NCBI GenBank assembly: GCA_044230205.1
Contig: JBGARN010000015.1
Span: forward strand, 1-51,016
Direction of reading: 5' to 3'
Length of the DNA: 51,016 nt
DNA from: JAEUTH01 sp044230205
GTDB lineage: Bacteria > Bacteroidota > Bacteroidia > AKYH767-A > OLB10
Part shown: positions 8,007 through 17,051 of the stretch, piece after piece
Position numbering within the stretch: position 1 is the stretch's first letter
Layout of the letters: every line of letters starts with the position of its first letter
Notes under the pieces: generated by a model
The model's database searches: none
The model's input: the letters and a program-made list of their open reading frames with translations, nothing else
What the model was told of the DNA's origin: nothing
Position numbers and translations under genes: made by a program

Positions 8007-10512
8007 TCTTATATATTTTACAAATTATTAAACCTTTATAATTCCTATGCTTTACAACTTTTATTAAGCAACCATCAACAGTGTAATCAAAGCAATTTGT
8101 TATATCTCTTCCCGTAACATCATATATATCTAACCTTAACTTACCCTGTAAATTGCAATTTTCAATTTTAATGTTTACATAACCAGTTGATGGGTTGGGA
8201 TATGCTTGCACAGTAATAGCATCATTTTTGCTATTATAAAAATTATAATAAGTCTGCTCACGCAAAGGTAGGCTTATATATTGCACACATTTCTTAGCAT
8301 CATCTAACCGGGTTGCAAGGCTGTCGTACTCTAAAGGCCCGATATTATATCGAAACCATTCAAATCCATCAATATTTATTGAGCCCCAAATGGAATCATG
8401 GCTAAAGTGCGTTATCATAGTTTGATCATCATTATACTGCTCCATAAATTCAGTTTCGGCTTGGTATAAATAATGCTTGCCAAATGCAGTCCAATAAGGG
8501 CCGGTGCCGTTAAGGTAATTTTCAAGCTTTGGTGTAAAGCCTCCACCGGGCGATTCATGCCCTGCATGAAAATGTGGAATTATTTGCGTTGGTATGTTAA
8601 GGGTGTCGTGGCCAAAATACCATAATCGCCTGAACCAATTAGCCTGCTTTTGATTAGTACGCAATAAAAATGCAGTTGGATCAACATTGACGTTGTAAGC
8701 TGATACTAGCGAATCGTCTAAGAAAAAGCTTAACACCACACGATCGAACCTGAAGCTATCTATTTTGCTAATCATTATCTGATGGTCAACTGCAGTTGTA
8801 GTATCGCTACCGCTTCCATCCAAATCAAGCAGGGTATCAACATGGCATATATTGCCTATCCAGACTACCGATGTGGGCAAATGGTTTGCTGCATTGTTGC
8901 TTGCTGTGGTAAAGCTGTCGCATAATTGCTTAAACAGTTGCCAGCCCGTAACCACATCGCAAAACCTGCAATTGGTATCGCCAATTCCGTAATCATCGTT
9001 CCAAATTTCATAATCGAGCATCAGGCCGTTAAAGCGGGTTTTATAGGTTGAGCCTGCCTGCGTATTAAATACTATAAGCGAGTCGAGCAGCTTGTCCATT
9101 GCTGCAAAGCTAACAGAAGGCGCAGAGTCTTTTTCATTACTCCTGAACTGGCATACTATATTGGCTATGCCTGCACTGCGCAGGGTATCAATAAGTGCAT
9201 GCAACTGTGTATATTTTGTAATGGTGCTGTCGTAGTTGTCGTTTACAATATCTTCAAACCGAGTTATTACAATGCCTGAATATTTTAAAGTAGTGAGGTA
9301 AGTTTTAAGCTTATAGGTATTGCTGTCGTTGCCCAGTATGTCCAGCGAATCGTTGCTTGAGCTTTTCCTGTAAACATTGTTCACCCAAATCCAGCGTGGA
9401 TAGTAAATATAATCGTATTGCGGATGCCACACCAATATGGTTGATGTGGCTGTGTTTTGTGTACCTGCACCTGCAATATGCCTGGTGGCATTTACAGTTA
9501 CATCGTTAAACTGCTCATCGTAATCGGTGGCGTAGGTGTAGGTGCTTACTGTATCGCCCCACTCTCCAATTTTTACAATCCAGCCGTGGCGGTTGGTGCT
9601 GTTGCTTTTGTAGCCGCCCAGTATATAACTCAGGTCGGGCATCTGGCACACAGCCTGCGCCCCGTCATGGTAGCCGCAGCCATACGTCTTGTAAAAAATC
9701 TTTCCGCCACTGTTGTTTAATTTCCATGCAAAGGCATCGGTGTAGCCGCTGCTGCGTGTTACTGTGCCTGCTATTACATAATAATTGCCGTTTACGGCCG
9801 CTATGCCGTTGGCCTTTTTGTTGCCTCCGCATTGTTCTGTAGCAGTCCACAGGCTGTCGCCACCATTGTCGGTGCGTATAACTACAGCGTTAGTATCGTT
9901 TCCGGCTGTTATGCCGTAGCCTGCCATGGTAAAGCCACCGTCATAACTTTTGCACAACCCTGCAGCCACGCTTTGCTGCGCCCCGCTGTAGTGTTTATAC
10001 CAGCCGGTACTGCCTGTTTTGCTTATCTGCATGATCAACATTTGATCTTAACTGCTTATGTAAGCACTGCCGCAAAGCACAAAACTGCTGTCGGCCAGTT
10101 GCACTATGCTTCGTGCTGTTTCCCTGGCCCCGTTGTTCCAAGTGGTGGCTCATTGCTGCACTCCGTGCACATCAAGCTTTATAACCAATACATCGTTATT
10201 GCTGCCGTTGTATTTGTAGCCGCATACTATGTAGCCGCTGTCCAGGCAGGTGCGCACGCAGTAGGCTTCTTCATCATAAGCGGTGCTGTACGTATATTTA
10301 AAAAGTGTATCACCTTCATTATCGGTTTTAATCACCACTATATCCTTGCCTGAGTTATTAAGGCTGCCTGTAATAATGTATCCGCTTTCCAATGTGGTAT
10401 CCATACTGTAGCCATAGTAATTGTTGCTGTTGTAAGTGTAGGTGGCGTTAAATTGTGCAGTGCTGCTTAAGTGGTATAGCAGCAACATAAGGATATATGT
10501 AAGTCGTTTCAT
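7966..10512 (-). pseudogene. T9SS-secreted protein with propeller repeats and a barrel-like middle domain; two in-frame stops
   Basis: A signal peptide (LTYILMLLLYHLSSTAQ) is followed by repeats such as ESGYIITGS and DSGYIVCGY, each with an IKTD or IKLD strand. Two stop codons interrupt one unchanged frame: TGA at 10150-10152 (VQQ, stop, ATTWNNG) and TAA at 10048-10050 (AYISS, stop, DQMLIM). The sequence between and after them is clearly the same protein. The middle (roughly residues 350-700 of 848) is not recognised; NGLMLDYEIW loosely resembles the DxE catalytic strand of glycoside hydrolase TIM barrels, but this is weak. The C-terminus is a T9SS type-A domain (AYPNPSTGYVNIKI, LDIYDVTGRD). 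Either an internal start at 10041 yields a signal-less fragment or the gene is dead. Confidence 0.78.
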
Positions 10513-10657
10513 ATTGTTTTTAGTTTGAGTTGTGAGGTGAAAAGTAGGGATTTATTTTGTAAACATGTTTGTATTTTCTTTTGCCAATGAACGCATGAAG
10601 CCAATAGCAGGCTGGGTGCAGTTTTTTGTTTAAAGGAAAAAATTAACGGCAGAGATT

Positions 10658-11656
10658 TTACAACATGATTTCAATCGCGCCTAAACCATACTTACCCATT
10701 GGGGCGGGTTGATGCTTTAATCCTTTGTAATCTTTTAACTCAGCCTGTATGGCTCTTTTTAAAACACCATCGCCAATACCATGTATAAAAGTTATTGATT
10801 TGAGTTTTTTTACAATGGCGCTGTTAAGCGAATTTCTGAAAGTGATCATTTGCATTTCAAGAATTTCTGAATTGGTAAGTTCTGAATAATTATCAGTTAG
10901 TGCTTCTATATGCAGATCAACTTCTTTGCTTGTTGAATAAGAAAACAAATCAGCAGAAATTATTTTACCTGGTTCGGGTTTGGCTTTATGCATAAATGCA
11001 TTTTTCAGTTGCTCTGCATTTATTAAAAATTCTTCACCGCTGTAAAGTAGTTGCAATCGCGAAAAAGCATTACGGCCTTTAAGATGTATTTGTGTTTGTT
11101 GTAACTCAGGCAGCAGGATGCTGAGATCGGAAATAACCGGTCGCAGGGGTTTATGTTCGCCTGCTTTGAAAAATAAAATTTCTAAGTGAATGCTGTTCCA
11201 TTTTTTCAATTCGCTGCGTTGATATTTCCCGATTTCTGCTTTTGATTTTGGTGCCATCATTTCCATCATCACACCCAACTGATCCAACTGGTTTTTAAAG
11301 GAAAAATTAAATGCAATTGAATAGTCTGTTCTGTTTTCTAAAATAAAATTTACTGGTCCGCTCAGCACTGAATTTTCTTCGGCAGGTAAGGTAACCAGGT
11401 TCACTTCACCTTCTTTGCCAAACAGAATGGCCAGCGGTATTTCATCTTTAAAAACTGTTTCATCAGCTTTATAAAGTTTTTCAAGATCACCGGTTGCATC
11501 ATTTATTTTTATCAATTCTTTTTCCTGCACATCCATTTCAAACCCATCATCGAGCAACACTTTAATTTTACCGTTTTTAAAAACGTCAGTCACTACACCA
11601 TTCAACTTTTCATTTTTAAATGAAACCTTATCACCGGGTTTAAATTTCGTATCCAT
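10658..11656 (-). CDS. DUF2027 domain protein with C-terminal Smr domain
   Basis: The 332-aa protein starts with a KOW/SH3-like segment (KFKPGDKVSFKNEKLNGVV, then LLDDGFEMDVQEKEL), continues with a DUF2027-type beta-rich region, and ends in an Smr domain. That domain is recognised by EVDLHIEAL near residue 243 and by SITFIHGIGDGVLKRAI near 288. Smr domains are nucleases or nucleic-acid binders related to the C-terminus of MutS2, and this architecture is typical of Bacteroidota. The true substrate is unknown. The gene stands alone between a secreted-protein gene and a small orphan gene. The start is supported by the N-terminal KOW-like segment beginning directly after the ATG. Confidence 0.85.
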   Translation of the reverse strand: MDTKFKPGDKVSFKNEKLNGVVTDVFKNGKIKVLLDDGFEMDVQEKELIKINDATGDLEKLYKADETVFKDEIPLAILFGKEGEVNLVTLPAEENSVLSGPVNFILENRTDYSIAFNFSFKNQLDQLGVMMEMMAPKSKAEIGKYQRSELKKWNSIHLEILFFKAGEHKPLRPVISDLSILLPELQQTQIHLKGRNAFSRLQLLYSGEEFLINAEQLKNAFMHKAKPEPGKIISADLFSYSTSKEVDLHIEALTDNYSELTNSEILEMQMITFRNSLNSAIVKKLKSITFIHGIGDGVLKRAIQAELKDYKGLKHQPAPMGKYGLGAIEIML

Positions 11657-11789
11657 TACTTATAAATAATAAGTCGTAAATTTTATTGATTTCATGCGAA
11701 AGCACTTATCGAGGGTATAAATAGCATTTTCAAAAATTGTGTCAAATTTTATTTGCTACGGGTATATTTTACATCGGGCCCTGGTAGGA

Positions 11790-11833
11790 TAAAAATAAAA
11801 AAGGATAGCAACCTTATCAGGGTTACCATCCTT
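11790..11833 (-). terminator. Terminator of the 68-aa protein gene
   Basis: Read on the minus strand, AAGGATGGTAACCC and GGTTGCTATCCTT form an imperfect stem of about 13 pairs, followed by TTTTTTATTTTT. It lies 20 bases downstream of the stop codon of the 11854-12060 gene. Confidence 0.85.
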
Positions 11834-11853
11834 AATTACTAGATTGTGTTTTA

Positions 11854-12060
11854 TCACCTTGTTTTTTGAACCACTGTACAGGCAGAGTCTGATACAAGGT
11901 TAATATCAACTTCCTGTCCAACAGTAAGTGCAAATCCGGGATCAGCAAATGACAGGTCACTTCCACTCTGAATACCAAAACTATTGGTTTCTACTTGTGT
12001 AACCTCTAATGATCCGGGATTGTCTCTTTTGGGTGTAATTCTGATTATTCCTTTTGCCAT
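11854..12060 (-). CDS. Orphan 68-aa protein, unknown function
   Basis: I do not recognise a family. The product is 68 aa, starts MAKGIIRITPKRD, has no signal peptide or membrane segment, and has alternating hydrophobic patterns suggestive of a small beta-barrel or beta-sandwich (VTQVETNSFGI, LTVGQEVDINLV, CTVVQK). There is a single Cys near the end. The gene has its own TATATTTG promoter-like element 46 bases upstream and a strong terminator right after it, which argues that it is real and transcribed alone. A small nucleic-acid-binding or ligand-binding fold is possible but not shown. Confidence 0.65.
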   Translation of the reverse strand: MAKGIIRITPKRDNPGSLEVTQVETNSFGIQSGSDLSFADPGFALTVGQEVDINLVSDSACTVVQKTR

Positions 12061-12105
12061 GGTTGTAATTTTTTTAAATTGTAAATGATTTAATTTGTTG
12101 TTTTA

Positions 12106-12113
12106 CAAATATA
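12106..12113 (-). promoter_or_regulatory. Bacteroidota -7 element (TATATTTG) for the 68-aa gene
   Basis: The minus strand reads TATATTTG, an exact match to the TAnnTTTG consensus of the primary Bacteroidota sigma factor. It would give a leader of about 40 bases before the start at 12060. No clear -33 TTTG is seen. Confidence 0.5.
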
Positions 12114-12162
12114 TAATAATTAACCTTATCCTGTCATTTATTGAATATTCTTTTCTGGCTAT

Positions 12163-13956
12163 ATGCATAAATATGTTGTTACGTATTTAATGGGAATTGT
12201 AATGCTTTGCTCCACCGGTTTTACGGTTGATAGCGATAGCCTGCAAAAGGTGCTTAAGCATACATCTTCACCATTAGAGAAAATAAGAATTTACTACCAG
12301 GTGGCTTCGGAGTTTGAAAAATCTGACCCCGATTCAGCTATTCTATTTTATCTTATGGGATTAGAACTTGCCCAAAAGTCTAATAATGATACCTTAACAG
12401 CTAATGGCTATCTTAATGCCGGTGTGTTGAAACTAAACACTGCTAAGTATAACGAGGCTATCAACTACCTTTTTAAAGCTCTTAAACTCTTCCAGGAAAA
12501 TCAGCATGAAAAAAATACAATCCGGTGTTTGCAATACATAGGTATTGCACATAATGAACTGGGCAATGTTGATAATGCGAGGAATTATTCACTACAGGCT
12601 ATGAAAATAGCGGAGTCAATTAATGACAACTATTCTATTGCCACCAGTATGATGATGCTTGGTAACTCTTACTATACGCAATCGGATACCGATAAGGCGC
12701 TGGATTATTTCAGGCAGGCATTATTTAAAATGGAAGCATCGGGCGATCAGCAGGGGATATCAGACGCATTGAATAATGTAGCGGTTATATATGAACAGAA
12801 AAATCAATATAGCATGGCGCTGGTTTTTCATCTTCGGTCGCTGCAAATGGCAAAAAAGCTGAATGACAAAAGAGGCGTAGCGGCAAGTTTTCATAATATA
12901 GGTCTTGTGTACATGAACCTGAAATCCTTTCCTGTTGCCATTCAGTACATCGACAGCTGTATGAAGATAGCAGATGAAATGGGTGATCGTAGTTACATTA
13001 AGGAATGTTACAACACATTATCAGAAATTTATGCCAGGATGGGGAAATATGATTTGGCGTATAATAACCATGTTAGGTATTCTAAACTTAATGATACCCT
13101 GCTTAATGAAGATGCAAGGCGGCAATTTGCAGAGTTAAGCACCCGGTTCGAAACCGAACATAAAGACCAGGAAATTTCACTGCTTAACAAGGATAAAGAA
13201 ATTCAGAAAGTTAAAATGCAGCGGCAGCAACTGGTTCGCAATGCCTTTATCGGTGGGTTTGCCATAGTACTTTTGTTTGCAGTAATTTTCCTGAACCAGC
13301 GAAACAAGATTAGTAAAGAGAAAAAAAGAAGTGATGAGTTGCTGTTGAATATTTTGCCAGAAGAAACTGCCGAAGAATTAAAACTAAAAGGTACTACGAG
13401 TGCAAAAGATTTTGAGCAGGTTACTGTTATGTTTACTGACTTTAAAGATTTTACAAAATTGAGCGAACGGCTTACAGCCCAGGAGTTGGTAAATGAAATT
13501 AATTTTTTCTATAGTTCTTTTGACCAGATAATAGCAAAGTATGGCATTGAAAAAATTAAAACAATTGGCGATAGCTACATGTGTGCAGGAGGCTTGCCTA
13601 TTGCCACCAATACTAATGCCGAAGATACAGTGAAAGCTGCACTGGAAATTATGGATTTTATGCTTGCTGAAAGGAAAAAGCGCGAAGCCGAAGGCAAAAC
13701 ATTTTTCGAAATACGCATAGGATGCCATACAGGTCCGGTTATTGCGGGTATTGTTGGTATAAGAAAATTTGCATACGATATTTGGGGTGATACCGTTAAC
13801 ATTGCATCAAGAATGGAATCATCGGGCGAGCCCGGAAAAGTAAATATCAGTGGCAGCACCTATGAATTGGTTAAAGACAAATTCACTTGTATTCACCGTG
13901 GTAAAATTGAAGCCCGGAATAAAGGAATGATTGATATGTATTTTGTTGAAACCTAA
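12163..13956 (+). CDS. TPR-transmembrane class III adenylate cyclase
   Basis: The 597-aa protein has an N-terminal signal/membrane segment, about six TPR units (residues ~40-310, for example ALDYFRQALFKME), a coiled linker, one transmembrane helix (~363-381, AFIGGFAIVLLFAVIFL) and a cytoplasmic class III cyclase domain (~400-597). The metal-binding aspartates are Asp426 (MFTDFKDF) and Asp470 (KTIGDSYM), and the transition-state residues are Asn546 and Arg550 (TVNIASRM). Lys466 and Asp539 (YDIWGD) are the ATP-type specificity pair, so cAMP rather than cGMP is the expected product. The TPR part is predicted periplasmic and would sense a protein or peptide. A Rieske lipoprotein gene starts 3 bases after the stop, indicating an operon. 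Confidence 0.92.
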   Translation: MHKYVVTYLMGIVMLCSTGFTVDSDSLQKVLKHTSSPLEKIRIYYQVASEFEKSDPDSAILFYLMGLELAQKSNNDTLTANGYLNAGVLKLNTAKYNEAINYLFKALKLFQENQHEKNTIRCLQYIGIAHNELGNVDNARNYSLQAMKIAESINDNYSIATSMMMLGNSYYTQSDTDKALDYFRQALFKMEASGDQQGISDALNNVAVIYEQKNQYSMALVFHLRSLQMAKKLNDKRGVAASFHNIGLVYMNLKSFPVAIQYIDSCMKIADEMGDRSYIKECYNTLSEIYARMGKYDLAYNNHVRYSKLNDTLLNEDARRQFAELSTRFETEHKDQEISLLNKDKEIQKVKMQRQQLVRNAFIGGFAIVLLFAVIFLNQRNKISKEKKRSDELLLNILPEETAEELKLKGTTSAKDFEQVTVMFTDFKDFTKLSERLTAQELVNEINFFYSSFDQIIAKYGIEKIKTIGDSYMCAGGLPIATNTNAEDTVKAALEIMDFMLAERKKREAEGKTFFEIRIGCHTGPVIAGIVGIRKFAYDIWGDTVNIASRMESSGEPGKVNISGSTYELVKDKFTCIHRGKIEARNKGMIDMYFVET

Positions 13957-13958
13957 GA

Positions 13959-14378
13959 ATGAAAAAAATGAACAGACGTTATTTTTTGCAATTAACCGGA
14001 ATGAGTGCAGGTGCATTTGTGTTGGCTAACTGCTTAAGCAGCTGTAAAAAGGAGGATAACAATCCGGCAATAAGCGTTGATTTTACTATCGATTTATCAG
14101 ACAGTAACAATGCTGCATTAAATGTAGCAGGTGGTTTTATTTATAAAAGCGGGGTGATTGTTGCCAAAACAATAGCGGGCAATTTTATTGCCGTAGCATC
14201 GGCCTGCACGCACCAGGGCACAACAATAACCTACCAGGGAAATTCGCAACAATTTCATTGCCCCAATCACGGAAGTAATTTTGCAGAAAGCGGAAGTGTA
14301 ATAAATGGTCCGGCAACTGAAGCATTGCAAAAATTCAACACCTCTCTTAACGGAAACCTATTGCGCGTATTTAGTTGA
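13959..14378 (+). CDS. Rieske [2Fe-2S] lipoprotein with twin-arginine-type signal
   Basis: This 139-aa protein carries the two Rieske cluster-binding boxes: CTHQG (Cys83, His85) and CPNHGSNF (Cys101, His104). The N-terminus has NRRYFLQLTG (Arg6, Arg7), a Tat-type signal, followed by a hydrophobic stretch and Cys residues at 25 and 29 in lipobox-like settings (LANC, LSSC). It should be a folded, cofactor-loaded protein exported by Tat and possibly anchored by lipid, moving electrons at the periplasmic face. It lies 3 bases after the adenylate cyclase and converges on an amine-oxidase gene that also has a Tat-like signal. The electron donor and acceptor are unknown. Confidence 0.88.
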   Translation: MKKMNRRYFLQLTGMSAGAFVLANCLSSCKKEDNNPAISVDFTIDLSDSNNAALNVAGGFIYKSGVIVAKTIAGNFIAVASACTHQGTTITYQGNSQQFHCPNHGSNFAESGSVINGPATEALQKFNTSLNGNLLRVFS

Positions 14379-14388
14379 TATTATCTGT

Positions 14389-16014
14389 TCAGATATTGGC
14401 TTTAATATCTTCCATTATTCTTTTTGCAACACGTTCACCGGTTTCAGCCCCACCATTCATGTAACCCTGGTACCATAAGCTGCAATGTTCTCCGCAGAAA
14501 AACAGGTTGTTAACTCGCCTGCGTTCATATCCTGTAATGGTGGTGTACTGACCTGTTTTATAACAGGCATAACTTCCTTTAGTGTATTTGAATGATGGCC
14601 AGTGAAAGCGTGCTACATTTCCATTATGCTGTGCACTGATTCCCGGAAAAATTTTTTCGAGGCCAACGAGCAAGCTATTAAACTGCGAAGCAGGCCCGCC
14701 ATTTCCGACTGCAACTCCTGCAGCCCCGCCAGAATAAAAAGTGTATCCACCTGCAGTGCCCCCTTGTAATTCGCTGTTATCCCAACCCAATTGAAAAGCC
14801 TCGTCAGTAAAAACCTGGCCTGCTTTATTAAATGTTTGCCAGAAGCGGCTGTTAAATCCTCCCATCACTTTTGCATTAGTGCCATACCCGAGATTCTGAA
14901 TTGCGTTTACCTTCCATTGTGGCAGTGCAAAAGTAAAGTCCACTTCGCGCAGTAGTGTAAATGGAAGTGCAAAAACAACAATATCATAATCAAATGCAGA
15001 AACACTTCCGTTTGATGCTTCAAAGTGCAGGCGGTACCTGTTATTGGGTTTCAATACCACTTTAGTCAATTTGTGGTCGTATTGAATTTGTGCGCTGAGT
15101 GCGTTGGCAAGTTTGTTAGGAATACGCTGATTGCCTCCTTCAATTTTATAGCGTTCGTCACTATCACCAAAAATCTTAAATCCATTATTAGTATCAGTAG
15201 AAATAAGATATAGCATATTAATGCAGCACTGTTCGCCTGCATCAAGGCCATATTCCGTTACGTAAGCCACAGTTAATAACTCTTTGAGCCATTGAACACA
15301 ATTCAGGTTGCTGATATACTGTTCAAGGCTGATGTTGTCAAATGCAGCAGCACCGCCCGGATTCCAGGCTGTGATGGTTTCGGGCAACTGGTCAATATCT
15401 GCCTGCATGGTTGCCGCAATGGGTAAGAATGCATTGATAACATCAGCTTCAGTGTAAGAGGTATTATCAAAGAAGAAAACATCTTTATCAAGCCCGTTAA
15501 GAATAGAATCGTTGGTATCAATCAGCTTCAGGTTAAAGCGCTGAGCTAATTTTAAAATTTCCGTATGACCGCTGTCAATAAATTCCCCTCCCAGTTCAGT
15601 AGTAAGTCCCGGGGCCATAATATCATGTGCTGTGCGCATACGCCCGCCATGCCGGTTACTTGCTTCATATATGGTAGATGTTATACCTACATCACGCAAC
15701 TGAAAAGCACAATTAAGGCCGGCAATACCTGCTCCGACAATTGCAATTTTGGGTGAGGGAACAAGTTTGTTTACCATGAAATCATTTCCCGTATCACCGG
15801 GTTGGTCAACTTCCTTAGTACAGGCTTGTAAAAGCGGTGTTCCTATACTCAAAAGAGCAGCACCCTTCAAAGAGTTTGTTACAAATTTACGCCTGCCATA
15901 ATTGATATAGGATTCTTCAATGGCTGCCTGCTTATCTGCAGTGGCAGATTTTTGAGTAATACGTGCAATATTGAAGGCACGCTTTACGGTTTGCATTAGC
16001 GAAGTACGTGGCAT
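14389..16014 (-). CDS. FAD-dependent amine oxidase family protein, exported
   Basis: The 541-aa protein has the dinucleotide-binding motif VGAGIAGLNCAFQL (Gly94-Gly99) and the downstream RHGGRM segment of the flavin monoamine oxidase family. The C-terminal FAD-binding block reads FFCGEHCSLWYQGYMNG. It is expected to oxidise amines or amino acids with release of H2O2. The N-terminus is unusual: about 40 residues precede GRRKFVTNSLKGAAL (Arg41, Arg42) and a lipobox-like LLQAC (Cys65). Export by Tat is therefore likely, with a long leader. No closer Met is available for a shorter start. It converges with the Rieske gene, leaving only 10 bases between the stop codons. Confidence 0.88.
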   Translation of the reverse strand: MPRTSLMQTVKRAFNIARITQKSATADKQAAIEESYINYGRRKFVTNSLKGAALLSIGTPLLQACTKEVDQPGDTGNDFMVNKLVPSPKIAIVGAGIAGLNCAFQLRDVGITSTIYEASNRHGGRMRTAHDIMAPGLTTELGGEFIDSGHTEILKLAQRFNLKLIDTNDSILNGLDKDVFFFDNTSYTEADVINAFLPIAATMQADIDQLPETITAWNPGGAAAFDNISLEQYISNLNCVQWLKELLTVAYVTEYGLDAGEQCCINMLYLISTDTNNGFKIFGDSDERYKIEGGNQRIPNKLANALSAQIQYDHKLTKVVLKPNNRYRLHFEASNGSVSAFDYDIVVFALPFTLLREVDFTFALPQWKVNAIQNLGYGTNAKVMGGFNSRFWQTFNKAGQVFTDEAFQLGWDNSELQGGTAGGYTFYSGGAAGVAVGNGGPASQFNSLLVGLEKIFPGISAQHNGNVARFHWPSFKYTKGSYACYKTGQYTTITGYERRRVNNLFFCGEHCSLWYQGYMNGGAETGERVAKRIMEDIKANI

Positions 16015-16073
16015 AATGGTTTGTGTTTTTAGTTTGGAACGAAAATAAAAAAATAAAATACTAATTAACGTTA

Positions 16074-17042
16074 CTAAAAAAACAATGCATGAAAGACAAA
16101 TTTATCCTGGCTGTTATATTCAATAGTTGGCAATGGAAATTTCACGATACCGATTACATTAAAAACGGTATTCAGAAATCTGGAACGGGTTTTTATTCTT
16201 GTAAGGTCAATATCAGGCGCAAAATAAAATTGCCGGTAGCGTGTGTAATTTGCAACAGGCACACCATCTACGGTGGTAGGGTTTTCAACTGCCCCGGTCA
16301 TTCCATCAGCCCCATAACCAAATGCCAGGTTTAGCCATTTAGGGATGCGTGAATCTTTTTTCATCCAGCATTTCATATTGCAGCTGAGCCAATACGTCTG
16401 ACCATTATAATCTTTAAACAATCGCTGAGCGGGTGTTTCACCTAATTGATCAGGCCGCACATTGGCATACGGTGACGCATGATAGGAAAACTTGATTCTG
16501 AAACGTTGTTCATTCCACAGCAACTCTTGTGAAACCAATATGCCCGATCCAACGGTATTAGCAATCATATCATAAGGACTAAATCCCCAGCCACTACTGA
16601 AGCCATCATAAATTTCGATGGTTGTTTGAAAAAGATACCCGTAGGCAGCACCGTACCAGATTGATTTTTTGCGTTCCAATCCGGTCCACTTCAGTGCGCC
16701 AATACTCCATAAGCCTAACTGGTAGGATGAAAAGATATGACCACATTTATCCATTTGCAGCCATTCTTTTGAATCGTCAAAAAAATGAAACGATTCAGAT
16801 GCATAATCTTTATACCACAATTGATAAAGCCCAGTCATTCCTCCTACATAAGCAACACCACCGGTAACGGCCACTCCGGTTAGCCGCTTCTTGTTAAGTG
16901 AAATTGTATCCGAATTTTCCGGTTGTTGTGCATTTGCATAGAAAACTTGTAGCAGCAGGAATAAAAAAACTCCGGCTGTAACAATAACGACCGGAGTTTT
17001 TTTAAAGAAATAGAATTGCTGCATCTGAAAATAATAATTCAA
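16074..17042 (-). CDS. DUF2279 family protein
   Basis: The protein (322 aa) has an N-terminal hydrophobic signal segment (VVIVTAGVFLFLLLQVFYANAQ) and the DUF2279 core, including WLQMDKCGHIFSSYQLG near residue 94 and IEIYDGFSSGWGFSPYDM near 140. Members are predicted periplasmic or envelope proteins of unknown role. A start at 17024 (second Met) would give a more usual signal peptide. It is 9 bases downstream of the phosphohexomutase gene on the same strand, so the two may be cotranscribed. Confidence 0.82.
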   Translation of the reverse strand: MNYYFQMQQFYFFKKTPVVIVTAGVFLFLLLQVFYANAQQPENSDTISLNKKRLTGVAVTGGVAYVGGMTGLYQLWYKDYASESFHFFDDSKEWLQMDKCGHIFSSYQLGLWSIGALKWTGLERKKSIWYGAAYGYLFQTTIEIYDGFSSGWGFSPYDMIANTVGSGILVSQELLWNEQRFRIKFSYHASPYANVRPDQLGETPAQRLFKDYNGQTYWLSCNMKCWMKKDSRIPKWLNLAFGYGADGMTGAVENPTTVDGVPVANYTRYRQFYFAPDIDLTRIKTRSRFLNTVFNVIGIVKFPLPTIEYNSQDKFVFHALFF

Positions 17043-17051
17043 AGAAATTTC

